Positions 44,038 through 56,193 are shown, numbered from the stretch's first letter. The stretch: DNA of 64,000 nt from Paragorgia papillata (GCA_035771165.1 JAWNZC010000329.1:1-64000); one strand, 5' to 3'. A program made the numbers and translations. Notes: generated from the sequence alone by a model not told the origin.

Positions 44038-46123
44038 TTGTTTCATAAATAAATTAACATAATTTTAATTTCCCGAGTCCTTTGAGTCCTGGCCATTGTG
44101 CCATCTTGCCTTAAAACAATGGCTGAGTATTGTAGAACAATGGATGCCCATTGTTCCAAGGGAAAATGGCACAATAACCAGTCCAAGCATGGCTGTTACT
44201 TCAAGTTTCTTGTCAATGGTCTTCCAGCTAATGACCACCTGGGAGGCATTATTTCATGTGAATCTAACACCAATCTCGTCTAAAACAACGTATCGAGTTT
44301 GAAAAGTGAAAAATCCTTCATGTCGGTTAAAAAGTTATGTTTTCGTGCTCACAATCAGACTTAGATTCTGTTTACACGGAAAGCCGACCTGCAGTCAAAA
44401 CTTCAGTTCAGTCCAGTTGACCTGAGATTAGGCAGGTGTAACAAGACCAGACCCCCCCTTTTAGAATGCCCCCGGGGCACCTGGTACTAGGACCAGATGG
44501 CCCTCAGAACCAGATGCCCCCCTCTGAAGTTCTTTAAGATACTTAGTAAAACACAGTTTTAGCTGAAGTCAATTGGGGCTATGCTCTGTTCAGCCACCTA
44601 TTACGTGGATTTGGTAATAAAGTAATTAAAACAAAACAAAACAAGTTCGGAACGTATTGAAACTTGTTCCGAAACGAACAATAAAGCGTTTAGATGGCAT
44701 GCATGGTTAAATAAATTCTTAAGAATCTGGTAGAGGTTTATTATATTAAGTGAAGGGCTTTGTCTGTTTTTGAAACAGTGCTTCGGAAAAAAACCCGCGG
44801 TGAAATTATAGTGCATTTTCAAAGTTTTCCAGACCTGAAACCCGAGGTCTAATCCAACGCTTCGAATATCGTCTTAACGATGTTACAATCAATAAAAACG
44901 AAACTTGAACATCTATTTAATATATCCATAACCACTACCAGCAGGCTTTGACTTTCTCTTTTTTTTAATTTTGACACCATAACTATCGAACAACATGGAA
45001 TAGTCTGACAGCCATATGCACTCATATAATCCCCGAGCCCGGGCGTAAGGGCCGAAGGCCCGGAGGGTGCTAATCTCGACACGCGTGGAGTCATTTTACG
45101 CGCGTGGACAAGCGTGATATGCAAACAAATTTCTGATTTGTTTCTATGCATGGTACGTCCTTGCACGGTGAGAATTGTGGGGCACTGGGAACAATAAAAT
45201 CTATTCTTGCCAAAAATCTTTATAATTTGTTCTTGTTGTTCAGAAAAGGCTTTCTTTAATACGTATATCCCGTTCAAAAGAACAGAAACAAATCAACCTT
45301 TACAAATAAAGCAGAACAACATCCTTAGTAGAAGTAAACGGCCCGTCACACCGAAACTCGAAAGGAGAAACAAGCAATAGCGAAAAAAACAAGGAAGAAA
45401 AAGGTCGAAACGTTTAAAGAGGCACTACGACGAAAAAATCGTAAATCTAGTATTAATTCCAGTAAACTTAATTTCCAACTGGTTGTCTCGTTCTCTAGAT
45501 ATTTAAGTTTCTGAAACACATGTAAATTAGGTGCCTCGTGACGTCATTTACTCACACAGGCAAAAATATGATTTACAAAATGAGTAATATATCTGAAACT
45601 AATATAATATAAACAAATATAATAGTCAGTCAGCCGTGACGTAAGGTCTGTAATGAGGACGCACTATCTCGTTTAGAGTGGAGAGACCCCTGAAGGTGTT
45701 AAGACATTCCTTCTCTAACCTTTATGCTCTCTTGCTAACACATATTACCACTAGTTATCTGTCGTTTTTTACTTTTCGTCAAAATGTTTGACAACAATGT
45801 CAATATCAACATGTATACTAAATTTCAAAGCAGCAGAGTCAGGGTCACTTTGAAATGAAGTTAGTGACCTATCTCTAATTATTAATATCTAGTATTACCT
45901 TGTCTTTCCTGCAACTTTGTTTTCCAATAGTTAGCAACAACGTCATGCTTGCCACCTTCTTTCTCTAAAAAGCACAACAATATTGATCTCAATGCAAATC
46001 AAATGTTTAAAGTACATGTAATTAACAAATTGATTCCCAACACAGCCAGGTGAAGAATCAGACATAGTTTAACGCTAGTAGTGGTTCTGGCTCATGACGT
46101 CACCATTTTTAGCCTGAAAACGC

Positions 46124-46934
46124 TTAAAGTGTCACTAAGACGAAAAATCGTGAATCTAGTATTGATACGAGTAAACTATAATTTCCAAATGAGGAATACC
46201 GGCGTTTTCAGTTCACAAAATATTGTCTCGTTCTCGAGATATTTACGTTTCTGAAACATGTAAATTAAGTGCCTCGTGACGTCATTTTCTCACACAGGCA
46301 AAAATAAGATTTACAAAATGAGTAATATTTCTGAAACTAATAGGTAGAAATAATTCAAACTTTGCACAAGAGTAGTTATGGGGAAAATACACTCCAACGT
46401 TCATATTATGTTGTTTCCATGGATACCGTTTGCAAACAGGCGCCTTCCATTTGTAAAACAAAAACGTTTATTTTTTCTCCATAAAACAACTTTTACTGCA
46501 ATACACTGACATGAATATTTGTAGACACACAGATATTGTATTTCGAATGTTTCAATTATCATATTCTTTTGAAAATAAACATTAAATTAATATTTTAATT
46601 TTTTTAGTAAAAATGCTCGTGTTTCTACGGTTGCCGTAGCAACAACATGATGCGCAGAGTGGAGTGTACCTTTATGATAACTATACTTGTGCAAAGTTCG
46701 AATTATTTCTACTTCTTAGTTTTAGATATATTACTCATTTTGTAAATCTTATTTTTACCGGTGTGAGTAAATGACGTCATGTGGCACCTAATTTACATGT
46801 TTCAAAAACTTAAATATCCCGAGAACGAGACAATATTTTGAGAAACTGAAAACGCCGGTATTCATCATTTGAAAATTAAAGTTTATTGGTATCAATACTA
46901 GATTCACGATTTTTTCGTCGTAGTGCCACTTTAA
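46124..46934. mobile_element. foldback/MITE element (copy 2)
   Basis: Same element as 2,733-3,543 inside the second 5.8 kb unit. In the right arm the CRE octamer is altered at its edge (GACGTCATG in place of GACGTCACG), leaving TGACGTCA intact. Confidence 0.75.
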
Positions 46935-48766
46935 TAAGCTTACAGTAAAAATATAGAGCAGCCGCTCTCAGTATTAAATCACGAACATTTAGTAGAAATG
47001 CTGTTCAAGTTTCCCTGTTTTTAATATATCCTGTAACTGTTACAGTAATTTCTTTATTCTATTTTGCGTGTCCTCGAAGTATTTTAAACGTATCCGTTAT
47101 GTTTTTGCCCGACATGTTTTACCTGTGGCTTATCTCCTTTTAAATATTTTTCTTATGGTATTAAAAACCACTTGCAACAGTTTCAACACTTCAGATTTTG
47201 GGATGAAATTTGTTTTTGCTATTCTAAATGAATTAGAAATGCCATAAATGAATATAGCCGTAGCAGCCAGTCAGATGTTTGAGTAGTTTTCAATCAATTC
47301 AAATATTCAATGCCTTTGAACAATGTAAATATTTTTGTGTCTGCGCCATTGATATATTGCTATCGTGTTGTGTGTGTGTTAGCTTTTTTGTGTAACTCTA
47401 ACCAATGCGCGACGATTAAATCAGGGCCAATCAAAGCTCAGACTTTTTTGGCATCATGTACGAGATGTCAGTTTGAACGATGGAAACAAGTATTTTTAAT
47501 CTGATCGTGTTTATAATACATTTCGTCGCCATATTGTACGAATTCGAGGCTAGTCGAAGAGCAACACATACTATTTTCGAAGAAAGACAATATTGCTGGT
47601 ACAAATGGCAAGTATATTAACATGACTTATAGTAAACTTAATAATAGTAAACTTAGATCATACTAAGTAGGTGTGATCTACCACAGTTCTTGTGCGTTAT
47701 ACAAAATGATTGGTAAGTGATTTTCAACTCGTTGGGCGATTTATCGAGTCAGGCCAACATGTGGTTATGAAGGACCATCTTCAAGGGACAAACAATCCTC
47801 TTCGGAGGAAACTTACACGTATATATTTCACAACAGGTAGCATCATTTTATATTTTTAATGCAACCAAGTTTATTAGCAGTATACACATGTAGTTATTGA
47901 CTGCTTATTTAAATAGGTTGCTGTAAGTTGTATCTAATAAGCCACGGTCTGCCCCGCACAGACGTTCTTTACGAAATCCTCACATCCCCAACAAAGGCCT
48001 GCTTGTCGGTGCAGAACAGTCCGTTCCTTTTGTGTACCAGGAACTAATTAAATCAATACGGTACTCTCAGCCAAACACACGGACCGGGTGTAAGAAAATA
48101 ACTCGTCAGAAAGCGTGACTAACCGTCTATTATCAATACGTGGCATTTTCAAATTTTTCATAGACGTGGCACATTGGTAGAAAAAAATTGAAAACAATTC
48201 AACTGCTTTTTGCTCATGCATGCTTTACACAGACATTACACAGTTTAATTCATTAAAATGCATTCCTTATAGTTCGTTTACTATTGTCTAGCGGCATGGC
48301 GACAATAGACCGTCATTCCCTTTCAAAAAAATATCGTCTGCCGTTAGAAAATGTATTAAAAATCATCTGTCGTAAGCTATTGTAAATTATACAACCTAAG
48401 AAAAACAAGCAATCTGATTGGCTAAGAACTATGCGTTATTAAAGTACACATAACGAAGTCGGAAAAAAAGTTTGTTTTATAAAAATTTGATCAAATTACA
48501 CGTTTGAAGATGCAACTTGGTACAAAATAAAGTGTATTTCAACTGTCTGAGGATTACACATATCACTCATTGATGAGAGACACGGCCACCAAGTTGTGGT
48601 CCGACAACATGGTCATTTATTTAATAGTTGAGTAGGTTTTCTTTGTTCTTTATAGAGCTGTGTCTACGATATATCCCAAGAGAACCGATAATTAAAAATT
48701 CAAGGCGCTGTATATAGATATTGCCCTGGTCAACAGGACGACTTAAGCGCAATGGAAATAACGACT

Positions 48767-49205
48767 TGGGAAACGCCGACAAGAGGATTGCGCCACCGGC
48801 AATTCCGCCCGAGCCGTTACCACGCACAGAACATCCGAAGTATATAGCCAGTACGGAGACGGAGAATGCTACTTTTATACGATGCGACACCAACCGTAAT
48901 GACGTAAGTGCACTAGTGGATACCGGCGGAGCAGTAACAATAATATTCAACAGGATCAGAACCAGAAACAACACATTGCAACGAAACTACCAGCCGATCC
49001 TTGGAGCCAACAATAAACCACTTGATGTACGTGGAACAACAACGTTGGAAATTAGCCTCGATGGAATGGAAACGCGACATACAGTTTATACGTGTGCAAC
49101 GACTTGGCACGGGAACTGTTACTGGATGCAGACTTCTTACAAGCAAATAAATGCACCAACTCGTTGGTGATAAGAGGTCGAAATATTTCCATGATGAAAA
49201 AACAT
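48767..49205 (+). pseudogene. retropepsin fragment, copy 2
   Basis: Counterpart of the copy at 5,365 with the same VDTGGAVTII active-site block and the same switch of frame before ELLLDADFLQANKC. A two-base loss near 48,785 changes the upstream frame relative to copy 1. It is followed by a TATG/TG microsatellite where copy 1 has TG. Confidence 0.65.
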
Positions 49206-49235
49206 GTTCCGATTGTGTGTCGTTTAGGAGTCGCT

Positions 49236-49314
49236 GTATGTATGTATGTATGTATGTATGTATGTATGTATGTATGTATGTATGTATGTATGTATGTATG
49301 TATGTATGTATGTA

Positions 49315-49403
<89 letters not shown>

Positions 49404-49480
49404 ATGTATGTATGTATGTATGTATGTATGTATGTATGTATGTATGTATGTATGTATGTATGTATGTATGTATGTATGTT
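49236..49480. repeat. TATG-TG-TATG compound microsatellite
   Basis: About 84 bases of TATG, 66 of TG, then 94 of TATG. Copy 1 of the 5.8 kb unit has mostly TG at this place. Confidence 0.95.
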
Positions 49481-49484
49481 TCTT

Positions 49485-50020
49485 GTTCGATTTTGTTGAA
49501 ATTGTCATTTTCACAAAACCCTGGACAACAATCCTTGGGACACTATGCAAAAATCGTCAAAAACTGTCGCAACAATTTTGTCCTGGATTGTAGTTGGATA
49601 ATATCATTCTAATTGATTAATGTAAACAGCGTCTTTTTTTCTTTGATTATTGAATTAGTTAGTAGTCGGGCGGCCAATATTAAAGAAATCTTTGAATTCT
49701 ATTTTTGGCCTCTTAAATACATTTAAGTTCATCTGGTTAAGTAGATAATTGACATGTACTCAATTAAATTCAATTAAAAAAAAGTTCGAACAAGTTGTCC
49801 CTAACAAGATTGTCGAATGAACAGCATTGTTACGTGTGAACAGCTCCCGGCCTATTGCGACAACAACCTGTTGACAAGCTGTGAGATATTTATCTGATTT
49901 TTCAACACAAAAACAAGCGATAAACAATTTAAATAGTAAACTGATGTAGGTTCTTACCTATTAAATTACATTCTGATCTAAGTGTTAATTATCTGAACAA
50001 CTGATGGAGCTAGATAGGCT
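49485..50020. other. no gene recognised
   Basis: AT-rich; nothing supported. The unrelated sequence on the far side of the microsatellite marks the end of homology with copy 1. Confidence 0.4.
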
Positions 50021-50029
50021 TATATTCTG

Positions 50030-50640
50030 AATTAAATACACATTAAATGTACACAATTTGTGGGTTTCACCTTGTTTTGTCTAAATTCTGAGCTTTCGGT
50101 TCGTATACTCGACCGTCTTCAGAGAAGTGTGATGTGATGTGTTGTGACGTGTTTGTTTGCGTCAACATGCAATTAAACGGTGTTTTTGCGCGTACGTTTT
50201 GTGTGTTTGCGTAAGTTTACATATATAATTGAAATTAGAACAACTTGAATTAGAGATTAGAGTACTTAAAACAGAGTTGACCATGTGTCATTTAAAGATT
50301 TTCCTTCCTGGGCCGGGATAGTCCGGTGCTTGTGGATTTCAATCGATTCTCGTATCTGCCGGGCGAAATAGTTGGTTATACAGGTGCGAGAAGTATTCGG
50401 ATTCTTCCCATTTTATTCTGTGGTCCTGTTCCCACGCGTGTTGGACAAGAGCTGATTTGTCCAGTTTAACGTTCTTACAGCAGTCTTTATGTTGTTCTTT
50501 TTGTCGGGTGTTCAGGTTGCGTCCGGTTTCGTCGATGTACATTATAGCGCATTCGCATGAGATACGGTATACACCAGGTTTCATATTGTTGTTAGTTTTG
50601 TCCTCGTGTGTAACTAGATTCCAAGGATAGTGCAAAGTTT
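50030..50640 (-). mobile_element. Penelope-like element 3' part with GIY-YIG endonuclease domain (copy 1)
   Basis: Minus-strand frame 50,635-50,339 encodes KPGVYRISCECAIMYIDETG, RNLNTRQKEQHKDCCKNVKL and WEQDHRIKWEESEYFSHLYN: the GIY-YIG nuclease domain typical of Penelope-like elements, with GVY as the first motif, MYID at the YIG position, the conserved Arg in GRNLNTR and the downstream His/Glu region. The linker that should precede it lies at 51,890-52,090, separated by an insertion. The 3' UTR (50,340-50,030) holds a hammerhead-like core near 50,090-50,125. The frame is open but the reverse transcriptase is missing, so it is a fragment. Confidence 0.8.
50088..50125 (-). ncRNA. hammerhead-ribozyme-like core in Penelope-like element
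   Basis: The minus strand reads CTGAAGA, then CGGTCGAGTATACGAACC (stem-loop) and GAAA. It corresponds to the copy at 53,939. Confidence 0.45.
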
Positions 50641-51861
50641 CTAGTCAAAGATAATAACGATTTTTGCCACGTGTAAGGACAGAGCTGCCACCCCCGCAAC
50701 CTGCCAGCCCATTTTCTAAAGCAAAGTCCAATAATTATTAAATAATTATAATTAATAAATTCAGACAAACAACCCAAAATAGAATCTCGAGGGATTCTCA
50801 AAGAGTCATTTTCTCTTGTGAAGAACGCAAAAAAAATTGTGCCCTTCGCTATTGTTTTTCCAGTCTGTTTAATAACATCAAGATCTTTTTGAACTCCTTG
50901 AAATGTTTGCGTATAAAGCTTGGCGCAAGAATTGCGATACTAATACGTATCGTGTGACGTCCAGTCGATCCAGATCAAAATTGACTAAAATCTGCCAAGT
51001 GGATGTAAAGATACATAAGTTTTTGTTGCCTTTACAAATAACGATCGTCTGATGATTATGTTGCTAGCTTCACGTTATGTAGACTTGCGAATCGTCTGCC
51101 TAATCACGCGCTAAGTTCACGCAGGTACAGATACATGTAGAACTTAAACATTCATGTTAATATATGGCCAGGGTTCTCCGTACAGTTGTTTATTGAACGC
51201 CAAATCAAAATGCGAAGACAGTCTACAATCTCCAGTATACAGAATTTGTTATTGAGCTGACGTGCAAAACTGCTCGAGCGCCACTCGTGTAAAATATAAC
51301 AGACACGAACCAACAACACTCTACGAACCGATTCACAACATCGTCAACATGCCAAACCATATTAAAGTTGAATAGAAAGCTTTTAATATTTATTCGCACC
51401 TTCCGCTAGGCAGACAATAAATCCTTTCGTCCAGACCACATTTAATTAGCCATGCAGCTAAGCCTAGAAAGTTGTTGTTTCGAGAAGAAAATTGATCGCT
51501 CCTTTGCGTTTCTCCGCCATTGTATTCGCCAGTTGCAAACAAAACCACGCGTGCGCAGTGCTATTCTAATATATTCCGGGGGGAAACTTCTTTCATTCGA
51601 TATAGGATTTTACGTCTTTCAAGAAATACTCATAGAATCATAGATAACATACAAACCTGTCTGTTATCGCTCTATAGAGCTTTAAGCGACATAAATATTT
51701 GTTGTATATGAAAGACTGAAGACTGGTTTTTCAACTACGACAAGTATATGTATGTCGTTAAACCTTGGTAAGTTTACCCCCCACCCCCCCGGAAAGTTAA
51801 CACGCTGTATCGTGTGAATTTTCGCCACTCATCACAATACTGCAAAGTGAAACTTTGCACT
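50618..51861. mobile_element. TIR element (about 1.25 kb) inserted in the Penelope-like element
   Basis: AGTGCAAAGTTTC at 50,629 and GAAACTTTGCACT at 51,849 are inverted. Comparison with the uninterrupted copy at 53.5 kb places the insertion between GTGTGTAA and AAGTAGTTGG. A possible TAA duplication flanks it. The interior has no recognisable ORF. The left end is shared with the repeat at 30,778. Confidence 0.65.
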
Positions 51862-51889
51862 AAAAAGTAGTTGGCAGATCTTTAGTTGT

Positions 51890-52090
51890 GAGCTATGGTA
51901 GACTTTAATGTTGATCTGAATAGTATTCGTTCAATTTTGTGGAAAGCAGGACCGATGTATGGAATGCAGACTGAGTTGGCGAATTCTTTAGTTTCGGCGT
52001 TTGTTAATTTGTGTCGTTTGTTTTTCAGAACCAGCCCTGGTACATCGTGCCCACTCTATTTGTCATAACAATTCTATCAACCAAGAGTTA
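51890..52090 (-). pseudogene. Penelope-like RT-EN linker segment of copy 1
   Basis: Inverse of 53,300-53,520 (GGCGAATTCTTTAGTTTCGG, GTGGAAAGCAGGACCGATGT). It continues copy 1 upstream of the insertion. Confidence 0.65.
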
Positions 52091-52099
52091 GCACACTTA

Positions 52100-53280
52100 A
52101 GGTTACAGGATACCCTAGGATGTGATTCAAGGAGATTTGCTATTACGCGCTGAATATTTTCCCAATTTGACTCAAATTTGCAACAAATGTAGCCAGATAA
52201 TTGAAGATCACCATCGCATTATCAAATAAAAAAGAAATAAACCACTTTTCTATGCATACATGTACTTACAAATATAAAATCAAGGTACCTTCGCTACGCG
52301 GTTGTTGTTCATCGCCGGTTTTACTAAAAATCTGTTCAATTGTCATATTTACACTTCTCAAAGATACTTCTAAAAAAGGGTGTTCGCGTTTATTATTGCT
52401 TTCGTGGTTTATCAGCTAGGACATATTCTTTCAAGATCCGTGTCATATCAACGACAATTGACAAACAAAGGTCCGTAACTCAGTTAATGTTGAGCTAAAT
52501 AAATCGCGCAAACAATGCACTTTTGTAGCCCAGACATATACACCAATGCCGTGTGCACGTTTGAAAGGAATCAGTTTAAACGCGCGCTCAACTTCGTTCT
52601 TTGAATGTGTTCATGCGACCCAAAATTCACTGGACTGAAAATAGGCTTTGAATATTTCGCGGGGTTTTTCACAGCTCTCGTTGTAAAGATAATCATATTA
52701 CTGTTGTCCATGATAACAATGCGAGCGGATCACCCTTTTGTTCAAAACAGGTGCGAAAGAAAAGATCAAACTTCAGTTGCTATTGCATGTGATCGAAGAT
52801 GCCCGCAAAGAGAAAGCCTATAAAACTGCGCCGCAATATGAAGCGCCAAGATCTGTGAAGAGGCAGAAGAGAACAAGGACACTCAAGAGTTTCTGAGAGT
52901 TCAAAATGTAAACTGATGGATTACAGAGAGAATCTATACTCTCTAAGAGGAGTGAGAAAGCCTCAGAAAAGTTGTCTGAGAAAAGCTTTGGTCATGGTCT
53001 GAAAATGCAGCTTTCATGACGAAAGCTATAACTTATCATTAGGCATTTCCAACGGAAAGAAAGCAGAGAAAGCTTGTATACGCGAGTTCTGTCGACATTT
53101 AATAACATTTCATTGAATAAAATTTCATACTAAAATAACAGACTTTCCCGCCACGGATAGAGACTTGGGTAACGTTTTACTCAATACCTCATTCAATTTT
53201 CAATATTTTTAAATCAAACTTTTGCCAGATGATAGATCTTAAGCTTTACGAATATGTAAAAATATCATTTTCTGAATTTT
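52100..53280. other. sequence between the two Penelope-like remnants, no gene recognised
   Basis: No domain seen in frames at 52,201-52,419 and 52,605-52,823. Confidence 0.4.
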
Positions 53281-53286
53281 TGTACT

Positions 53287-54030
53287 TTCTAGGGTATTCT
53301 GTAACCTTAAAACTGGTTCTGAAACAATCGTTTTCCTGATAATAAAATCATGTTCAAACGACATGCACAAATCAACAAACGCCGAAACTAAAGAATTCGC
53401 CAACTCAGTTTGCATTCCATACATCGGTCCTGCTTCCCACAAAATTGAACGAATACTACACAGATCAAACATAAACGTCTACCACAGCTCATAACTAAAA
53501 ATCTCCCAACTACTTTTACACACAAGGACAAAACTAGCAACAACCTGAAACCTGGTGTATACCATATGTCATGCGAATGCGGTATGGTATACATCGACGA
53601 AACTGGACGCAACCTGAACACCTGCATGACAAAAAGAACATAAAGACTGCTGTAAGAACGTTAAACTGGACAAATCAGCTCTTGTCAAACACGCGTGGGA
53701 ACAGGTCCACAGAATAAAATGAGAAGAATCCGAATACTTCTCGCACTTGTAACCAAGTATTTCGCCCGACAGTGGTCAACTCTGTTTTAAGTACTCTAAT
53801 CTCTAATTCAAGTTGTACATCTAAGTTCTAATTTCAATTATGTATTTAAACTTACGCAATCACACAAAACGCACACGCAAAATCACCGTTTAATTATATG
53901 TTGACGCAAACAAACACGTCACAACACATCACACTTCTCTGAAGACGGCTCTAGTATACGAGCCGAAAGCTCGAAATTTAAGTAAGACATGGTGAAACCT
54001 ACAAATTGTGTGCATTTAATTTATTAATCG
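53287..54030 (+). mobile_element. Penelope-like element 3' part, plus orientation (copy 2)
   Basis: Reads PYIGPASHKIERILHRSNIN (RT C-terminal linker), then after stops and frameshifts CECGMVYIDETGRNLNT (GIY-YIG domain) and ends in a 3' UTR matching copy 1. It lacks the TIR insertion of copy 1. Frames are broken in several places (for example after NTCMTKRT), so it is dead. Copies 1 and 2 face each other's backs in inverted orientation about 3 kb apart. Confidence 0.75.
53936..53975 (+). ncRNA. hammerhead-ribozyme-like core in Penelope-like element
   Basis: CTGAAGA, a perfect CGGCTC/GAGCC(G) stem with a TAGTATAC loop, and GAAA. It is in the 3' region of the element, where hammerhead motifs are reported for this class. 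Confidence 0.5.
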
Positions 54031-54119
54031 CCATGCAAAGCTACAAACGATATAAATGCGCATTATAAGTCAACATGGCAACACGTTTCAATTGAGAACA
54101 AATACCTAGCACCACTTAC

Positions 54120-54272
54120 CCGTTTCTTGAGTTTTTCCAATTTTCTTTCTTACAAAATCAGCAAGCTCACGATTTTCGTCACGAATACATTTTTTTAAGA
54201 CTTTATCCCAAGAGCAGTTGTCATCAAACTCCGTTAATTGCTTAAATAGTGCGTCTGCTTGTTCAAGATTAA
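54120..54272 (-). CDS. helical module exon (copy 1), proposed upstream exon of the modular ROCO-type gene
   Basis: Minus-strand exon of 153 nt, acceptor TTTTTTTGTAG, donor AACGG|GTAAGTG, phase 1-1. It encodes NLEQADALFKQLTEFDDNCS, then WDKVLKKCIRDENRELADFV and RKKIGKTQET. It is paralogous to 28,791-28,937, and the adjoining upstream intron (54,390-54,860) matches 31,330-32,000. Family unknown; predicted all-helical. Because it is phase 1-1 it could precede the Roc-COR exon in one transcript, with an 11 kb intron between, or it could belong to a second tandem gene. Confidence 0.65.
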
Positions 54273-54389
54273 CTACAAAAAAAGATAAATTATTATAGCA
54301 GAGAACTTTAACCAGAGTCAGCCAAAATATGGTCTGGACACTCCGCAAGCTTGAAAGCCCCTAATATTAGCTATGACTTATGTTGAGAC

Positions 54390-54860
54390 GGTTCTCCCCT
54401 TGCGCAAATATTTTGTTTTCGACGTATTAATAATTACATAAGACAGTTGAGTGACAGAATTCAAATGCTACTATTGGATGATTGCTTCATTATTTTAAAA
54501 ATACATATGTATACATAAGTTTGCATAAACCTTAACAAAAAGAAACAAGGTTTTTGCTAAGTTTATAGATCATCTTTCAATAGACTATGCATTAACGTAG
54601 TGTTTCTCTATTTCTTAAGCAAAAAAATATTGCCAAGTCAAGGAAATAGAAGTGTTACTTAAATAAATCTGCAAATCAGTTCCTCGTCGCGACCAATTCA
54701 TTTTATAAATTCCGCTGAAATTTTCTAGCTTGAATTATTTTTTCAACTATAATCCTATTTGCGGTCGACTGCTCAATGTGATACGTTATAGCCAGTACAA
54801 TTGGTGAGAAGTTCACACAACTATACTTTTTCGGATTTTTCAGAAAAATGCAAGCGTTTT
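54390..54860. repeat. intron segment duplicated at 31,330-32,000
   Basis: Partner of 31,330-32,000; see there. It lacks the later insertions of the other copy. Confidence 0.75.
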
Positions 54861-54864
54861 GATA

Positions 54865-55940
54865 ATCCTGGGCCCTTGGAGAAGAAGGGGCGGAAAGAAA
54901 GAAAGGGCTACAACTAAACCCATGTACTTTTTTAATTAACGTTCAGATACTGAACGCTAAATACTGATTGGCTAACAGGTAATCCCCTTCATTTTGACAT
55001 CCGGCTTTAGCAGGTTCAGAACTTCACGACATTTACAAAGAATAGTATTTTGACTGTGCTCTGTCTGCCTATGCAAACAAATCTGCGCAAAGACCAATGT
55101 AAAAGGTATGAGACAGAGTATCAAGGAAATATTGTAAACACAGGCTGAAGTGGATTATAACAAAGTAGAGTGATTACTGAAAAGCTAATATTTCGGGAAG
55201 TATAGCTCACAACTTCACAAAATTTACAAAGAAAGACATTTTGATTATGTTCCTGCTGCTCATACTGTATAAATAAAACATCGGGTAAGAGGATGGGGTA
55301 TAGTTCTGCATCTAATTTAAGATGGTCGATCGTCGGGAAGAAACTGTATACTGTTAGAATTAAACGATCGAATTAAACTCACAGAAGCTTTTATACTTCT
55401 TCAGGCCAATTATCAGGTTTTCAACTATTGTTGGAGACCAAGACCATTTTTTTCGCTTCGTGTTTGAAGCTCTATCAATGGTTTAACTTTCTGCCGCCAT
55501 TTTGTTTCGCAGTTTTGCCTCGGGTATAGGCGAGTCAAATTGTTTACATGAAGGGAACTTTATCTCGCCCCCTACGGTAACCCTATCTTGCAAAGAGGGT
55601 GACCCTACGGCCTACCCCCAGGGTGTCACTACTACCCGAGACAAGTACCAAATTCCCCATGTAAACGCTCGCTGTCGAGACTAAGTAAAATGAACACAAA
55701 GTTGGCTCCCCCAGGGTAGCTCGGGCGGTAGGGTGACCCTTCTACCATGGACAACGTTTGTCCATGTAAACGGCCCCATATAGTATAAAGAATAATACAA
55801 AGTATATACTGACACTACTAATTTTGTACGTTGCCTATACTTGGAAAGCACGGATGGCGCGTGAAGCTGTTGCAGGCGCGTATCTTCTCATCGCAAAGGT
55901 TCAAAGTTAAATCGAAATATAATAAGATTGGAGTACTGTC
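54865..55940. other. no gene recognised
   Basis: A 60-codon frame at 55,502-55,684 lies in sequence where AGGGTGACCCTACGG-like palindromic words and GTTTACATG/CATGTAAAC recur (55,540-55,780), suggesting a degenerate foldback repeat rather than a gene. Confidence 0.45.
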
Positions 55941-55959
55941 GAAATTATTGAACATATAG

Positions 55960-56060
55960 ATTTTTAACGTTTCGAGCGAAGGTCCTTTCTCTCTGACGAA
56001 GGGCCTTCGCTCGAAACGTTAAAAACTACGTTCAATAATTTCGGCAGTACTCGAGCCTTA
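55960..56060 (+). ncRNA. inverted pair with a hammerhead-like core
   Basis: TAACGTTTCGAGCGAAGG and CCTTCGCTCGAAACGTTA are inverted around CTCTCTGACGAAGG. The plus strand has CTGACGA (55,993-55,999), stem GGGC/GCTC and GAAAC. It is the same cassette as at 29,025-29,060. Confidence 0.45.
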
Positions 56061-56121
56061 TTTTATTTCGATTTGTATTTCAACACTGCCTACGCAGCAC
56101 ACTACTTTTATTTCACTGTTC

Positions 56122-56193
56122 AAAGTTAAGACTGTTTAAAAGGGGTTAGTACTTGGATGGGTGACGGCCTGAAAATATACCATGTTGCCGTGC
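56122..56193 (+). repeat. 5S rRNA-derived fragment (SINE3-like or 5S pseudogene)
   Basis: GGTTAGTACTTGGATGGGTG followed by ACGGCCTGAAAATATACC and GTTGCCGTGCC matches the 3' half of metazoan 5S rRNA (loop A/box C region) with several changes. The 5' half is degenerate. It is too diverged to be a working 5S gene. Confidence 0.7.

Larger units (their letters stand above)
43404..49240. repeat. 5.8 kb repeat unit, copy 2
   Basis: Direct repeat of 1-5,860. It starts near the TATATGTAATAGA motif and homology ends in a TATG/TG microsatellite at 49,236. It lies in a gap between minus-strand exons at 54.1 kb and 43.2 kb, so it is probably intronic to the modular gene described here. Sub-features match copy 1: translatable fragments at 43,756-44,283, a GC-rich hairpin near 45,035, foldback element at 46,124-46,934 and retropepsin fragment near 48,767-49,200. 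Confidence 0.9.
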
